DNA of 38,941 nt from Oscillospiraceae bacterium. Lineage in GTDB: Bacteria > Bacillota > Clostridia > Oscillospirales > Oscillospiraceae. The translations under genes were made by a program, and so were the position numbers. The notes under the pieces were generated by a model that saw nothing but the letters and a program-made list of their open reading frames with translations, ran no database searches and was not told the DNA's origin. Location of the stretch: positions 1-38,941 of the forward strand of contig CACYLY010000013.1 in the NCBI GenBank assembly GCA_902775355.1. The letters run 5' to 3'. Shown here in pieces: positions 8,965-17,350 of this stretch; the stretch's first letter is position 1; each line of letters begins with the position of its first letter.

Positions 8965-11900
8965 ATGTCTGACCATACTGCATTTTTAACCATATTTCCC
9001 GGCTGCGCGGACCTGATCAGTCTGGCGGGCGGGCTGGATCGAGCATACGTCACCGACGTGCAGATCGACCCGCAGCGGCGGAGCATGACCGTTTCCGCCC
9101 GCTTTGCCTGCATGCCCTCCCTGGTGGAGATCACCGGCATTTCGGATTGCCTGCGGCAGGATTACAGCCTGGACACGGTCGTCGTCCTGCCGGACTATCC
9201 CCGCCCCGTGAAGAGCGACGGTCCCAGCTCCGGCGCCGGTTCCGCTCCGGGGAAGAACGCGCCCAAGGGCGAGGTCCTCATGGGCCGGGCCTTCAAGCAC
9301 AAGAGCGTCCCCATGCGCGGCCTGGATCTGGATTCCGGCCACGTCACCGTGGAGGGCGACGTGGTGGCCGTCTCGAACCGCATCACCAAAAACGGCGGCG
9401 CGGTGCTGAGCTTCGATCTGACCGACCGCACCAATACCCTGCGCGTTTCCCGCTTTTTCAACCACGACGGCGATTTCAGCATCCTCAAGAAGATCTCCGC
9501 CGGCGATCATCTGATCGTGCAGGGCGACGTGGGCTACAACAAGTTTGACGACGATATGGTGCTTACCCCCCGCAATATCATCAGGCAGAAGAAGACGATC
9601 CGACCCGACAACGCCCCGGAGAAGCGGGTTGAGCTGCATATGCACACCCGGTTCTCCGCTCTGGACGCGCTGACGGACCCGGCGGCCATCGTCAAGCGGG
9701 CGGCCTACTGGGGCATGCCCGCCATCGCCGTCACGGACCACGGCGTGGCCCAGGCCTTCCCGGACATGTGGAAGGCCGGAAAAAAGAACGGCGTCAAGAT
9801 CATCTACGGCATGGAGGCCTACTATTACAACGACATGGACGGCAACTCCGCCGTGGTGGGCAAGTCCCGCCTGCCGCTGGACACGGAGTTCGTAGCCTTC
9901 GATATCGAGACCACCGGCCTCAACGCCAGGGACGATCGGATGACGGAGATCGGCGCGGTGATCTTCTCCGGCGGGGAGATCCGCGGGACCTTCAACACCT
10001 TTGTGAATCCCGGCATCCCCATCCCCGCCAACGTCTCCGAGCTCACCGGCATCCGGGACGAAGACGTGGCGGACGCCCCCGGGGAGAAGGAGGCCCTGGA
10101 GGCCTTCCTGCGCTTTGCGGGGGACCGGCCCCTCGTGGCCCACAACGCCCACTTCGACGTGGGCTTCATGACCGCCGCCTCCATCCGCCAGGGGCTCCGC
10201 TTTTCCCCGGTGTTTCTGGACACCCTGGCCCTGAGCCAGGCCCTGCTGCCGGACCTGAAGCGCTTCAAGCTGGATATCGTTTCCAACCACCTGAACCTTC
10301 CCCAGTTCAACCACCACCGGGCCTCGGACGACGCCCTGGTGGCGGCCCGGATCATGGACAAGTTCCTGCCCATGCTGCGCCAGCAGGGGGCCAGGACCGT
10401 GGACGACATCGAGACGGTGTATCACTCCCTGCGCCGCACCGACGTGGCCAAGACCTACCACATGGTGCTGCTGGTGAAGAACCGGAAGGGCCTGAAAAAC
10501 CTCTACGAGATGATCAGCCAGTCCTATCTCAAGCATTTCCACCGCACCCCCAACATCCCCAAGAGCCTGCTGCAGCAGCACCGGGAGGGGATCCTGGTGG
10601 GCTCCGCCTGCGGCATGGGCGAGCTCTACGGCGCGGTGATGCGGGGCGAGCCGGAGCAGGAGCTCGAAAAGATCGCCGAGCTCTATGACTATCTGGAGAT
10701 CCAGCCCATCTGCAACAACGCCTTCCTGGTGGAGAACGGCCGGGTCAAGGACACGCATGTGCTGGAGGACTACAACCGGACCATCCTGGACCTGGGCCGC
10801 AAGACGGGCAAGCCCGTCATCGCCGCCAGCGACGTGCATTTTCTGGACCCGGAGGACGAGCAGTACCGCAAGATCCTCCAGGCCTCCAAGAAATTCTCCG
10901 ACGCGGACCGGGACTGCCCCATCTTTTTCCGCAACACCGAGGAGATGCTGGCGGAATTCGCCTACCTGGGGGAGGAGACCGCCAAAGAGGTGGTCGTCAC
11001 CAATACCCGGGCCATCGCCGACCAGGTGGAGGAGATCGAGCTGCTGCCCAAGGAACTCTTCCCGCCCAAGATCGAGAACTCCGCCCGGGACCTGCGGGAC
11101 CTGGTCTACGGCAAAATGCACCGGATCTACGGAGAAAACCCGCCGGAGATCGTGCAGAAGCGGGTGGACACCGAGCTCAACACCATCCTGGACCACAATT
11201 ACGACGTGATCTACATGTCCGCCCAGAAGCTGGTGCAGAACTCCCTGGAAAACGGCTACCTGGTGGGCAGCCGGGGCAGCGTGGGCTCCTCCATCGTGGC
11301 CTTCATGTCCGGCATCACGGAGGTGAACTCCCTGCCGCCCCACTACGTCTGCCCCAAGTGCCAGCACTCGGAGTTCATCACCGACGGCAGCTACGGCTGC
11401 GGCGCGGATATGCCGGAAAAGGACTGCCCGGAATGCGGCACGCGCATGAACCGGGACGGCTTCGACATCCCCTTTGAGACCTTCCTGGGCTTCCCCGGCA
11501 ACGAGAAAACCCCGGATATCGACCTGAACTTCTCCGGCGAGTACCAGGCCAAGGCCCACAAATACACCGAGGTGCTCTTTGGTCCGGACCACGTGTTCCG
11601 GGCAGGCACCATCGGCACCCTGGCGGAAAAGACCGCCTACGGCTACGTGAAAAAGTACCTGGAGGAGCGGAAGATCCAGGCCACCAAGGCCGAAGAGAAC
11701 CGCCTGGCCCAGGGCCTGGTGGGCATCAAGCGCACCACCGGCCAGCACCCCGGCGGCCTGGTGGTCATCCCCCAGGACATGGACGTGACGGACTTTTGCC
11801 CCGTCCAGCATCCGGCGGACGACCCCAACAGCGATATCATCACCACCCATTTTGAATACCACTGCATGGAGGCCAACCTCCTGAAGCTGGACGAGCTGGG

Positions 11901-12990
11901 CCACGACGACCCCACCATGATCCGCATGATGGAGGACATGACCGGCGTGGACGCCAAGAAGATCTCCCTGTCCGACCCGGAGACCATGTCCATCTACACC
12001 AGCCCCACGGCCCTGGGCCTGCCGGACGACGATCCCATCATCGGCAAGACCGGCTCCATCGGCGTGCCGGAGTTCGGCACCCCCTTCACCCGCCAGATGC
12101 TGGTAGACACCCAGCCCAAGCAGTTTGACACCCTGGTGCGCCTGTCCGGCTTCTCCCACGGCACCGACGTGTGGGCCGGCAACATCCACGACCTGATCGT
12201 CAACGGCGTGGCCTCCGTCAACGAGACCGTGGGCTGCCGGGACGATATCATGCTCTATCTGATCCAGAAGGGGATGGAGCCCTCCCTGGCCTTCAAGTTC
12301 ATGGAGGCCGTGCGCAAGGGCAATCTCCACAAGGGCAAGCCCTGGCCCACGGGCATTGAGGAGCGGATGAAGGAGCTGGGCGTGCCGGACTGGTGGGTGG
12401 AGTCCTGCCGGAAGATCCAGTACCTCTTCCCCAAGGCCCACGCGGTGGCCTACGTGATGATGGCCTTCCGCATCGCCTGGTTCAAGGTCCACGAGCCCCT
12501 GGCCTACTACAGCGCCTATTTCTACCGCCGCAGCCAGAAGGGCGGCTTTGACGCCGGCCTGATGTGCACCGGCACCGACGCCGTGCGCCGGAAGATCAAC
12601 GAGATGAAACGCAAAAACGACATGACGCCCAACGAAGAGGATCTGCTGGTGACCCTGGAGGCGGTGTATGAGTTCAACATGAGGGGCTTCCGCTTCGCGC
12701 CCATCGACCTCTACGCCTCCGACGCCAGAAAGTTCCTGCCGGTGGGGGACAAGCAGCTGCGACCGCCCTTCGTGTCCATCGCGGGCCTGGGCGAGGCGGC
12801 GGCGGACGACCTCTATCGGGTGGGAAGCGCGGGACAGCGGTTCATCTCCATGGAGGAGTTGTCCGCGGCCTGCCCCAAGGTCAGCCAGACTCACCTGGAG
12901 ACGCTGAAGGCCATGGGCGCCCTGGGGGACATGCCGGAAACCAGCCAGATCAGCCTCTTCCCGGATTCGACAGAGGGAGGTATCCTATGA
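8965..12990 (+). CDS. polC: DNA polymerase III alpha subunit, PolC type
   Basis: This is the Gram-positive replicative polymerase with built-in proofreading. The 1341 residues run as follows: N-terminal region, OB fold (about 110-205), PHP domain opened by HMHTRFSALD (H225, H227), an inserted DEDD 3'-5' exonuclease (FDIETTG, D313 and E315), then the polymerase palm. The palm has the catalytic pair in PDIDLNF (D851, D853), with fingers and a duplex-binding region after it. It also has the zinc-type cluster CPKCQHSEF...CPECG before the palm. It is somewhat shorter than the roughly 1430 residues usual in Bacillus or Clostridium, mostly at the N-terminus. The ATG at 8965 has GGGAGAA upstream. The stop overlaps the next gene by 4 bp (ATGA), so the two are translationally coupled. 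Confidence 0.97.
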   Translation: MSDHTAFLTIFPGCADLISLAGGLDRAYVTDVQIDPQRRSMTVSARFACMPSLVEITGISDCLRQDYSLDTVVVLPDYPRPVKSDGPSSGAGSAPGKNAPKGEVLMGRAFKHKSVPMRGLDLDSGHVTVEGDVVAVSNRITKNGGAVLSFDLTDRTNTLRVSRFFNHDGDFSILKKISAGDHLIVQGDVGYNKFDDDMVLTPRNIIRQKKTIRPDNAPEKRVELHMHTRFSALDALTDPAAIVKRAAYWGMPAIAVTDHGVAQAFPDMWKAGKKNGVKIIYGMEAYYYNDMDGNSAVVGKSRLPLDTEFVAFDIETTGLNARDDRMTEIGAVIFSGGEIRGTFNTFVNPGIPIPANVSELTGIRDEDVADAPGEKEALEAFLRFAGDRPLVAHNAHFDVGFMTAASIRQGLRFSPVFLDTLALSQALLPDLKRFKLDIVSNHLNLPQFNHHRASDDALVAARIMDKFLPMLRQQGARTVDDIETVYHSLRRTDVAKTYHMVLLVKNRKGLKNLYEMISQSYLKHFHRTPNIPKSLLQQHREGILVGSACGMGELYGAVMRGEPEQELEKIAELYDYLEIQPICNNAFLVENGRVKDTHVLEDYNRTILDLGRKTGKPVIAASDVHFLDPEDEQYRKILQASKKFSDADRDCPIFFRNTEEMLAEFAYLGEETAKEVVVTNTRAIADQVEEIELLPKELFPPKIENSARDLRDLVYGKMHRIYGENPPEIVQKRVDTELNTILDHNYDVIYMSAQKLVQNSLENGYLVGSRGSVGSSIVAFMSGITEVNSLPPHYVCPKCQHSEFITDGSYGCGADMPEKDCPECGTRMNRDGFDIPFETFLGFPGNEKTPDIDLNFSGEYQAKAHKYTEVLFGPDHVFRAGTIGTLAEKTAYGYVKKYLEERKIQATKAEENRLAQGLVGIKRTTGQHPGGLVVIPQDMDVTDFCPVQHPADDPNSDIITTHFEYHCMEANLLKLDELGHDDPTMIRMMEDMTGVDAKKISLSDPETMSIYTSPTALGLPDDDPIIGKTGSIGVPEFGTPFTRQMLVDTQPKQFDTLVRLSGFSHGTDVWAGNIHDLIVNGVASVNETVGCRDDIMLYLIQKGMEPSLAFKFMEAVRKGNLHKGKPWPTGIEERMKELGVPDWWVESCRKIQYLFPKAHAVAYVMMAFRIAWFKVHEPLAYYSAYFYRRSQKGGFDAGLMCTGTDAVRRKINEMKRKNDMTPNEEDLLVTLEAVYEFNMRGFRFAPIDLYASDARKFLPVGDKQLRPPFVSIAGLGEAAADDLYRVGSAGQRFISMEELSAACPKVSQTHLETLKAMGALGDMPETSQISLFPDSTEGGIL

Positions 12991-14597
12991 AAATCACCTT
13001 TCTGGGCGCGGCCCACGAGGTCACCGGCAGCATGACCCTGCTGGAGGCCGGAGACAAGAAGGGCCTGGTGGACTGCGGCATGGAGCAGGGGAAGGACCTG
13101 TTCCATAACCAGGAGCTGCAGATCCCGGCGAAGGACCTGGACTTCGTGCTGCTGACCCACGCCCATGTGGACCACTCCGGCATGCTGCCGCTGCTCTATA
13201 AGCAGGGCTTTCGCGGCCCCATCTACGCCAGCGCCGCCACCTGCTCCCTCTGCGACATCATGCTGCGCGACTGCGCCAACATCCAGATGACCGAGGCGGA
13301 GTACAAAAACCGCAAGGGCCAGCGAAGCGGCGCCGCGCCCGTGGAGCCGCTCTACGACCTGGACGACGCCCTGGGCGCCATCGGCTGCCTGCGGCCCTGC
13401 GATTACGGCAAGGTGCTGCAGGTGAACGACAGCGTCTCTCTTCGCCTGACGGACGTGGGGCACCTGCTGGGCTCCGCCGCCATCGAGGTCTGGCTCACCG
13501 AGCGGGGCCGGACCCGGAAGATCACCTTCTCCGGCGATCTGGGCAACCTGGATCAGCCCATCCTGCGGGATCCCCAGTTTGTGGAGGACACGGAGTATCT
13601 GGTGATCGAATCCACCTACGGCGACCGGCTGCACAGCGAGGAGCGGGTGGACTACGTGAAGGAGCTGGCCGCCCGGATCCAGACCACCCTGGACCGGGGA
13701 GGGAACATGATCATCCCCTCCTTCGCCGTAGGCCGCACCCAGGAGATGCTCTACTTCATCCGGGAGATCAAGGAACGGGGCCTGGTGACGGGCCACGGGG
13801 ATTTCCCGGTCTATGTGGACAGCCCCCTGGCCATCGAGGCCACCTCCGTCTTCCTCCAGTGCGACACCCAGTTCCTGGACGAGGACATGCAGAAGCTGAT
13901 CCGCTCCGGCGTGAACCCCATCGTCTTTCCCGGCCTGGAGCTGACGGTCAGCGACCTGGAGTCCAAGGCCATCAACGACGACAAGACCCCCAAGGTGATC
14001 CTCTCCGCCTCCGGCATGTGCGACGCGGGCCGGGTGCGGCACCATCTCAAGCACAATCTCTGGCGGCCGGAGTCCACGGTGCTCTTCGTGGGCTATCAGG
14101 CCGTGGGCACCCTGGGCCGCATCCTGGTGGACGGGGCGGACAGCGTGAAGCTCTTCGGCGAGGAGGTGCGGGTCCGCGCGCAGATCGACACCCTGCCGGG
14201 GGTCAGCGGCCACGCGGACAAGAACGGGCTCCTGCGCTGGCTGGGCGGCTTCCGGGAGAAGCCCAGGCTCATCTTCGTCAACCACGGCGACCCGGAGACG
14301 GCGGACGCCTTTACCCGCTGCCTCAACGAGGAGCTGGGCTATTCCGCCTTCGCGCCTTACAGCGGCACGGAGTTTGACCCGCTCTCCGGCCAGTTCCTGC
14401 GCGTCACCGAGGGCGTGCCGGTGGAAAAGAGGGGCCCCTTGGGCCGGAAGCTCAGTCCCGCCTTTACCCGGCTCATCGCCGCGGCGGAGCGGCTGCTGGC
14501 CGCCTGCCGGAAGCTGGAGGGCCACGCCAACAAGGAGCTGGCCGGCCACGCCGACCGGATCGAAAAGCTGGCGGCCCGGGTGGAACGGGATATATAA
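12987..14597 (+). CDS. Beta-CASP metallo-beta-lactamase fold RNA hydrolase
   Basis: The 536-aa protein has the metallo-beta-lactamase signature HAHVDHSG (H58, H60, D62, H63) for two metal ions, a later FSGDLG segment and the STYGDR motif, then a beta-CASP insert (SFAVGRTQEML, SASGMCDAGRVRHHL). A C-terminal RNA-processing-type end carries GVSGHAD and FVNHGD. Proteins of this build are mRNA 3'-end or RNA processing nucleases related to CPSF73/Ysh1. The bacterial group is usually called MBL-fold RNA metallo-hydrolase. The start codon overlaps the polC stop (ATGA). A strong terminator follows. The RNA target is unknown. Confidence 0.9.
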   Translation: MKITFLGAAHEVTGSMTLLEAGDKKGLVDCGMEQGKDLFHNQELQIPAKDLDFVLLTHAHVDHSGMLPLLYKQGFRGPIYASAATCSLCDIMLRDCANIQMTEAEYKNRKGQRSGAAPVEPLYDLDDALGAIGCLRPCDYGKVLQVNDSVSLRLTDVGHLLGSAAIEVWLTERGRTRKITFSGDLGNLDQPILRDPQFVEDTEYLVIESTYGDRLHSEERVDYVKELAARIQTTLDRGGNMIIPSFAVGRTQEMLYFIREIKERGLVTGHGDFPVYVDSPLAIEATSVFLQCDTQFLDEDMQKLIRSGVNPIVFPGLELTVSDLESKAINDDKTPKVILSASGMCDAGRVRHHLKHNLWRPESTVLFVGYQAVGTLGRILVDGADSVKLFGEEVRVRAQIDTLPGVSGHADKNGLLRWLGGFREKPRLIFVNHGDPETADAFTRCLNEELGYSAFAPYSGTEFDPLSGQFLRVTEGVPVEKRGPLGRKLSPAFTRLIAAAERLLAACRKLEGHANKELAGHADRIEKLAARVERDI

Positions 14598-14631
14598 TGC
14601 GAAAAAGATACAAAATAGTAACAAAACAGTG

Positions 14632-14668
14632 AAAAAAGACCGCATTTTTCCAAAATGCGGTCTTTTTT
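14632..14668 (+). terminator. Rho-independent terminator after the polC operon
   Basis: A perfect 17-bp stem (14632-14648 with 14652-14668) has a 3-nt loop and ends in TCTTTTTT. The A-rich 5' arm makes it usable in both directions. Confidence 0.92.
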
Positions 14669-14692
14669 CATGCTTTTCCATAATGTTCGCGG

Positions 14693-14721
14693 TTGACATA
14701 ATATTATCATCGTGCTAAGAT
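14693..14721 (+). promoter_or_regulatory. Promoter of the pseudokinase-lectin gene
   Basis: TTGACA (14693-14698) and TAAGAT (14716-14721) are 17 bp apart. The GTG start is 33 nt downstream behind GAGGGGTGA. Confidence 0.8.
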
Positions 14722-14753
14722 AAAGTGACAAATTGTCCGAGGGGTGAACGGAA

Positions 14754-16376
14754 GTGAGCAAGCTGGAATTTCATCCGGAGCAGGCGATCGGCGAAGGGCT
14801 TCTGCGCATGGATAAGCAGGAGCTGCTGCAGTTCGTCTCCCGGCTCTGCCTGCATTTGAAGGCGGAGATCGGCTCCAGAGCCTATCACGGCGGCCTCTTT
14901 CCTGAAAATATATGCACGGACGGCGAGGGCCACTTTGCCGTCGGCCCGGCCAGGATGGAAAAATGGAGCGGCCAGGAGCTGGAATTTGTGGCTCCGGAGC
15001 TGTACTGGCACGGCATTTCCAGCCCGGCGTCGGACGTGTATTCGCTGGCGCTGCTCGTTTACTACGGCCTGAACGAGGGGAAGCTCCCCTTTGAAACGGC
15101 CACGGCCAGCGGCCAGCTGGCGCGGATGAGCGGAAAGGCGCTCCCGGCGCCCAAAAACGCCGGCAAACGGCTGGCGGAGGTGCTGGAAAAGGCCACGGCC
15201 TTCCAGGCGGCGGACCGCTATCAGAGCCCGGAAGAGCTGCAGATCATGCTGGAAAGCTGCATGGACAACAAGTATCTGGGCGGCGCCTCCGGCGCGGAGG
15301 CGGTGTTCCGGAAGGAGGACGTCCAGCTCAGCGAGATCGAGCGGATGATGGTGGACATCATCGAGCGGGAACAGGAGCCGGAGGAGCGGGAGGAGAGCCC
15401 GGCGCTCCCCGAGGGCCTGAGCCCGGAGGAGATGGCGGGGTTGGAGAGGCCCCACACCGAGCCGCAGGAAAAAGAAGATATCAGCGCCGCTGTGGAGGAG
15501 TTCTTCGGCAGCCTCAGCGGACTGGGGGAGGACATGCCCCCGGTGGACGATACGGAAGAGGAGGAGATCCGGGTCTACGAGCCCTCCAAGGAGAAAAAGG
15601 ACAGACCGCCCATCCCCATCCTGACGGAGGAGAAGCATCCGGAGCTGGCGCCGGTGGTGCTGCAGAAGCAGGCGCCCAGGCTCCGCAGAGAGGAGAAGCC
15701 GGAGGAGCCCCCCGCGGTGGATGAGCAGGAGGTCAGCGAGCGGCGCAATCTGCGCCCGCTGGCCCTGGTCCTGATCGTGTGCCTGTCCCTGATCGCCGGC
15801 GCCCTGGCCCTGAACCTCTACTGGAACCGGGATCCGCGGCCCGCGCAGAGCAATCCGGCCCCCGACCCCACCCGGTCCGCCGGCGGCGAGACCATGCAGC
15901 CCAGCGTCCAGCCCCTCGCCCAGGACACGCCGGAGCCCACCCTGGTGAGCATCCCCACCCTGGCGCCCCAGCAGGAAAAATACGAGGTGATCCCCTCGGA
16001 CATGAGCTGGACCGAGGCCCAGGCCGCCTGCTACCAGCGGGGAGGTCACCTGGCGGTGATCTCCAGCCAGGAGGAGCTGTACGAGATCGCGGCCCTGGCC
16101 GAGGCCCAGGGGCTGACCCGGATCTGGGTCGGCTGCCACCGGGTGAACGGGAACCTGCTCTGGGAGACGGAAGAACTGATCGGCTACTACAACTGGGGCA
16201 AGGACGAGCCCAGCTTCTATTACAACAATATGGCGGAGGACTTTATCATGATCTACCGGCAGGGAGATCAGTGGCTCTATAACGACAGCGTGGAGGACCC
16301 CGCCGGCCTGTTTCCCGATTTCTACAGCGGCATCCTGGGCTATGCCTGCGAGCTGGACCGGGGCGCCGCCGGCTGA
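14754..16376 (+). CDS. Kinase-like (pseudokinase), single-TM, C-type-lectin-like protein
   Basis: The 540-aa protein has three parts. Residues about 15-170 resemble the C-lobe of a Ser/Thr protein kinase: YHGGLFPEN (44-52) stands where HRDLKPEN is expected, VGP (63-65) where DFG is expected, then APELY (80-84) and SDVYSLALLVYYG. The ATP-binding N-lobe with glycine loop and Lys is missing and the catalytic Asp is gone, so it is probably inactive as a kinase. Residues about 175-330 are acidic and Pro-rich. One hydrophobic helix spans about 336-355, then a Pro/Thr-rich linker, then a C-type-lectin-like domain (about 411-535: MSWTEAQAAC, GGHLAVISS, WVGCH, NWGKDEP, YACE). The lectin end should be outside and the kinase-like end inside. 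A sensory or wall-binding role is inferred. It is monocistronic. Confidence 0.75.
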   Translation: MSKLEFHPEQAIGEGLLRMDKQELLQFVSRLCLHLKAEIGSRAYHGGLFPENICTDGEGHFAVGPARMEKWSGQELEFVAPELYWHGISSPASDVYSLALLVYYGLNEGKLPFETATASGQLARMSGKALPAPKNAGKRLAEVLEKATAFQAADRYQSPEELQIMLESCMDNKYLGGASGAEAVFRKEDVQLSEIERMMVDIIEREQEPEEREESPALPEGLSPEEMAGLERPHTEPQEKEDISAAVEEFFGSLSGLGEDMPPVDDTEEEEIRVYEPSKEKKDRPPIPILTEEKHPELAPVVLQKQAPRLRREEKPEEPPAVDEQEVSERRNLRPLALVLIVCLSLIAGALALNLYWNRDPRPAQSNPAPDPTRSAGGETMQPSVQPLAQDTPEPTLVSIPTLAPQQEKYEVIPSDMSWTEAQAACYQRGGHLAVISSQEELYEIAALAEAQGLTRIWVGCHRVNGNLLWETEELIGYYNWGKDEPSFYYNNMAEDFIMIYRQGDQWLYNDSVEDPAGLFPDFYSGILGYACELDRGAAG

Positions 16377-16396
16377 GAAGTCTCAAAAAAACAAAA

Positions 16397-16488
16397 GAAA
16401 AGCGCGCGGCAAAATGCGAAACCCGTCATTCCGGACCGGCGACCCACGTCCCCGGCGCGGGAATTGCGCATTTTGCCGCGCGCTTTTC
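16397..16488 (+). terminator. Large inverted repeat, probable terminator before csoR
   Basis: Arms 16397-16418 and 16467-16488 form a perfect 22-bp stem with a 48-nt GC-rich loop that can itself pair. The 3' arm ends GCTTTTC, then the csoR promoter begins five bases later. It most likely ends the upstream gene. The loop is longer than in a normal intrinsic terminator. Confidence 0.6.
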
Positions 16489-16492
16489 ACCC

Positions 16493-16521
16493 TTGACATA
16501 TACCCCTATGGGGTATATAAT
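16493..16521 (+). promoter_or_regulatory. Promoter of the copper operon
   Basis: TTGACA (16493-16498) and TATAAT (16516-16521) are 17 bp apart. This strong promoter is expected to be repressed by CsoR through the palindrome in its spacer. Confidence 0.88.
16498..16518. promoter_or_regulatory. CsoR operator inside the promoter spacer
   Basis: ATATACCCC (16498-16506) and GGGGTATAT (16510-16518) are a perfect inverted repeat with a TAT centre. TACCCC-GGGGTA is the known pattern for CsoR-type copper operators. It fills the space between -35 and -10, so apo-CsoR would block RNA polymerase and copper-bound CsoR would release it. Confidence 0.88.
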
Positions 16522-16543
16522 GACGACGAAAGGATGTGATCCC

Positions 16544-16873
16544 ATGGAGAAGACCTGCTGCTGCGCCCCGGCCGCGGAGGAAAAGACCGGGGAGCCCCGG
16601 CTGCGTCAGCGCACGCCGGAGGAGTACAAGAAGCTCTGCAACCGCCTGAGCCGCATCGAGGGGCAGATCCGGGGCATCCGCCGGATGCTGGACGAGAGCG
16701 CCTACTGTCCGGATATCCTGACCCAGGCCGCCGCGGCCAACGCCGCCCTGAACGCCTTCAGCCGGGAGCTCTTGAGCCAGCACATCCGCTCCTGCGTGGT
16801 AAACGACCTGCAAGAGGGGAAGGATGAGACGGTGGACGAGCTGCTGGACACACTGCAGAAGCTGATGCGGTGA
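16544..16873 (+). CDS. csoR: Copper-sensing repressor CsoR
   Basis: The 109-aa protein belongs to the CsoR/RcnR/FrmR family of all-helical repressors (LCNRLSRIEGQIRGIRRMLDE). It has the copper ligand set C55, H80 and C84, with the same 25- and 4-residue spacings as the Cys-His-Cys triad of Mycobacterium tuberculosis CsoR. That argues for Cu(I) rather than nickel or formaldehyde sensing. The N-terminus has an extra CCC run (residues 5-7) that might add metal affinity. ATG 16544 is chosen because AAAGGA lies 9 nt before it. A TTG further upstream would place the -10 box inside the gene. It controls itself and presumably the copA gene 477 bp downstream. Confidence 0.92.
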   Translation: MEKTCCCAPAAEEKTGEPRLRQRTPEEYKKLCNRLSRIEGQIRGIRRMLDESAYCPDILTQAAAANAALNAFSRELLSQHIRSCVVNDLQEGKDETVDELLDTLQKLMR

Positions 16874-16880
16874 GGGCCGC

Positions 16881-17300
16881 GTCCGTCATTCGCCGAGCGG
16901 GGGACGAGGACGCCGGATGCCAACTTCCCCGTGCGTGGGGAAGGCAAAGTCGGGCGCTTCGTGAAGCGCCCCTACGGCGGAGGACGGAGCGTCGGCGGGG
17001 GACGAGGGACCCCTTCCGTCATCCGGCTTGCGTGAGACGCCGGACGACACCTCCCCCGGCGGGGGAGGCGAGACTTCCGTCATCCGGCTCGCGTGAGACG
17101 AGGACGCCGGATGCTAACTTCCCCGTGGGTGGGGAAGGCAAAGTCGGGCGCTTCGTGAAGCGCCCCTACGGCGGAGGGCGGGGCGTCGGCGGGGGACGAG
17201 GAACCCCTTCCGTCATCCGGCTTGCGTGAGACGGCGGATGACACCTCCCCCGGCGGGGGAGGCGAGACTTCCGTCATCCGGCTTGCGTGAGACGCCGGAT
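16881..17300. repeat. 194-bp tandem duplication in the csoR-copA gap
   Basis: The unit beginning GACGAGGACGCCGGATGC at 16903 recurs at 17097, and AAAGTCGGGCGCTTC recurs with the same 194-bp offset. About two full units plus a partial third (near 17265-17305) fit. Each unit contains the hairpin GGGCGCTTCGTGAAGCGCCC (16952-16971 and 17146-17165) followed by CCTACGGCGG, identical to the copy at 7424, and a CTCCCCCGGCGGGGGAG hairpin. The two copies differ by few bases, so the duplication is recent or maintained. No gene is supported here, and no promoter for copA is obvious. Confidence 0.85.
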
Positions 17301-17350
17301 GACACGCCCAAGACCCCCGGAAGGGGAGGCTTTAGCAGAAAGGATCGGAA

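Noticed and set aside
8986-12894. Long minus-strand open frame opposite polC
   Set aside because: A GC-rich antisense shadow of a clear polC gene. Composition is His/Val/Gly-rich and no start signal is seen.
16870-17277. Open frames within the 194-bp repeats
   Set aside because: Repeated low-complexity products with no start signals. They duplicate with the DNA repeat.
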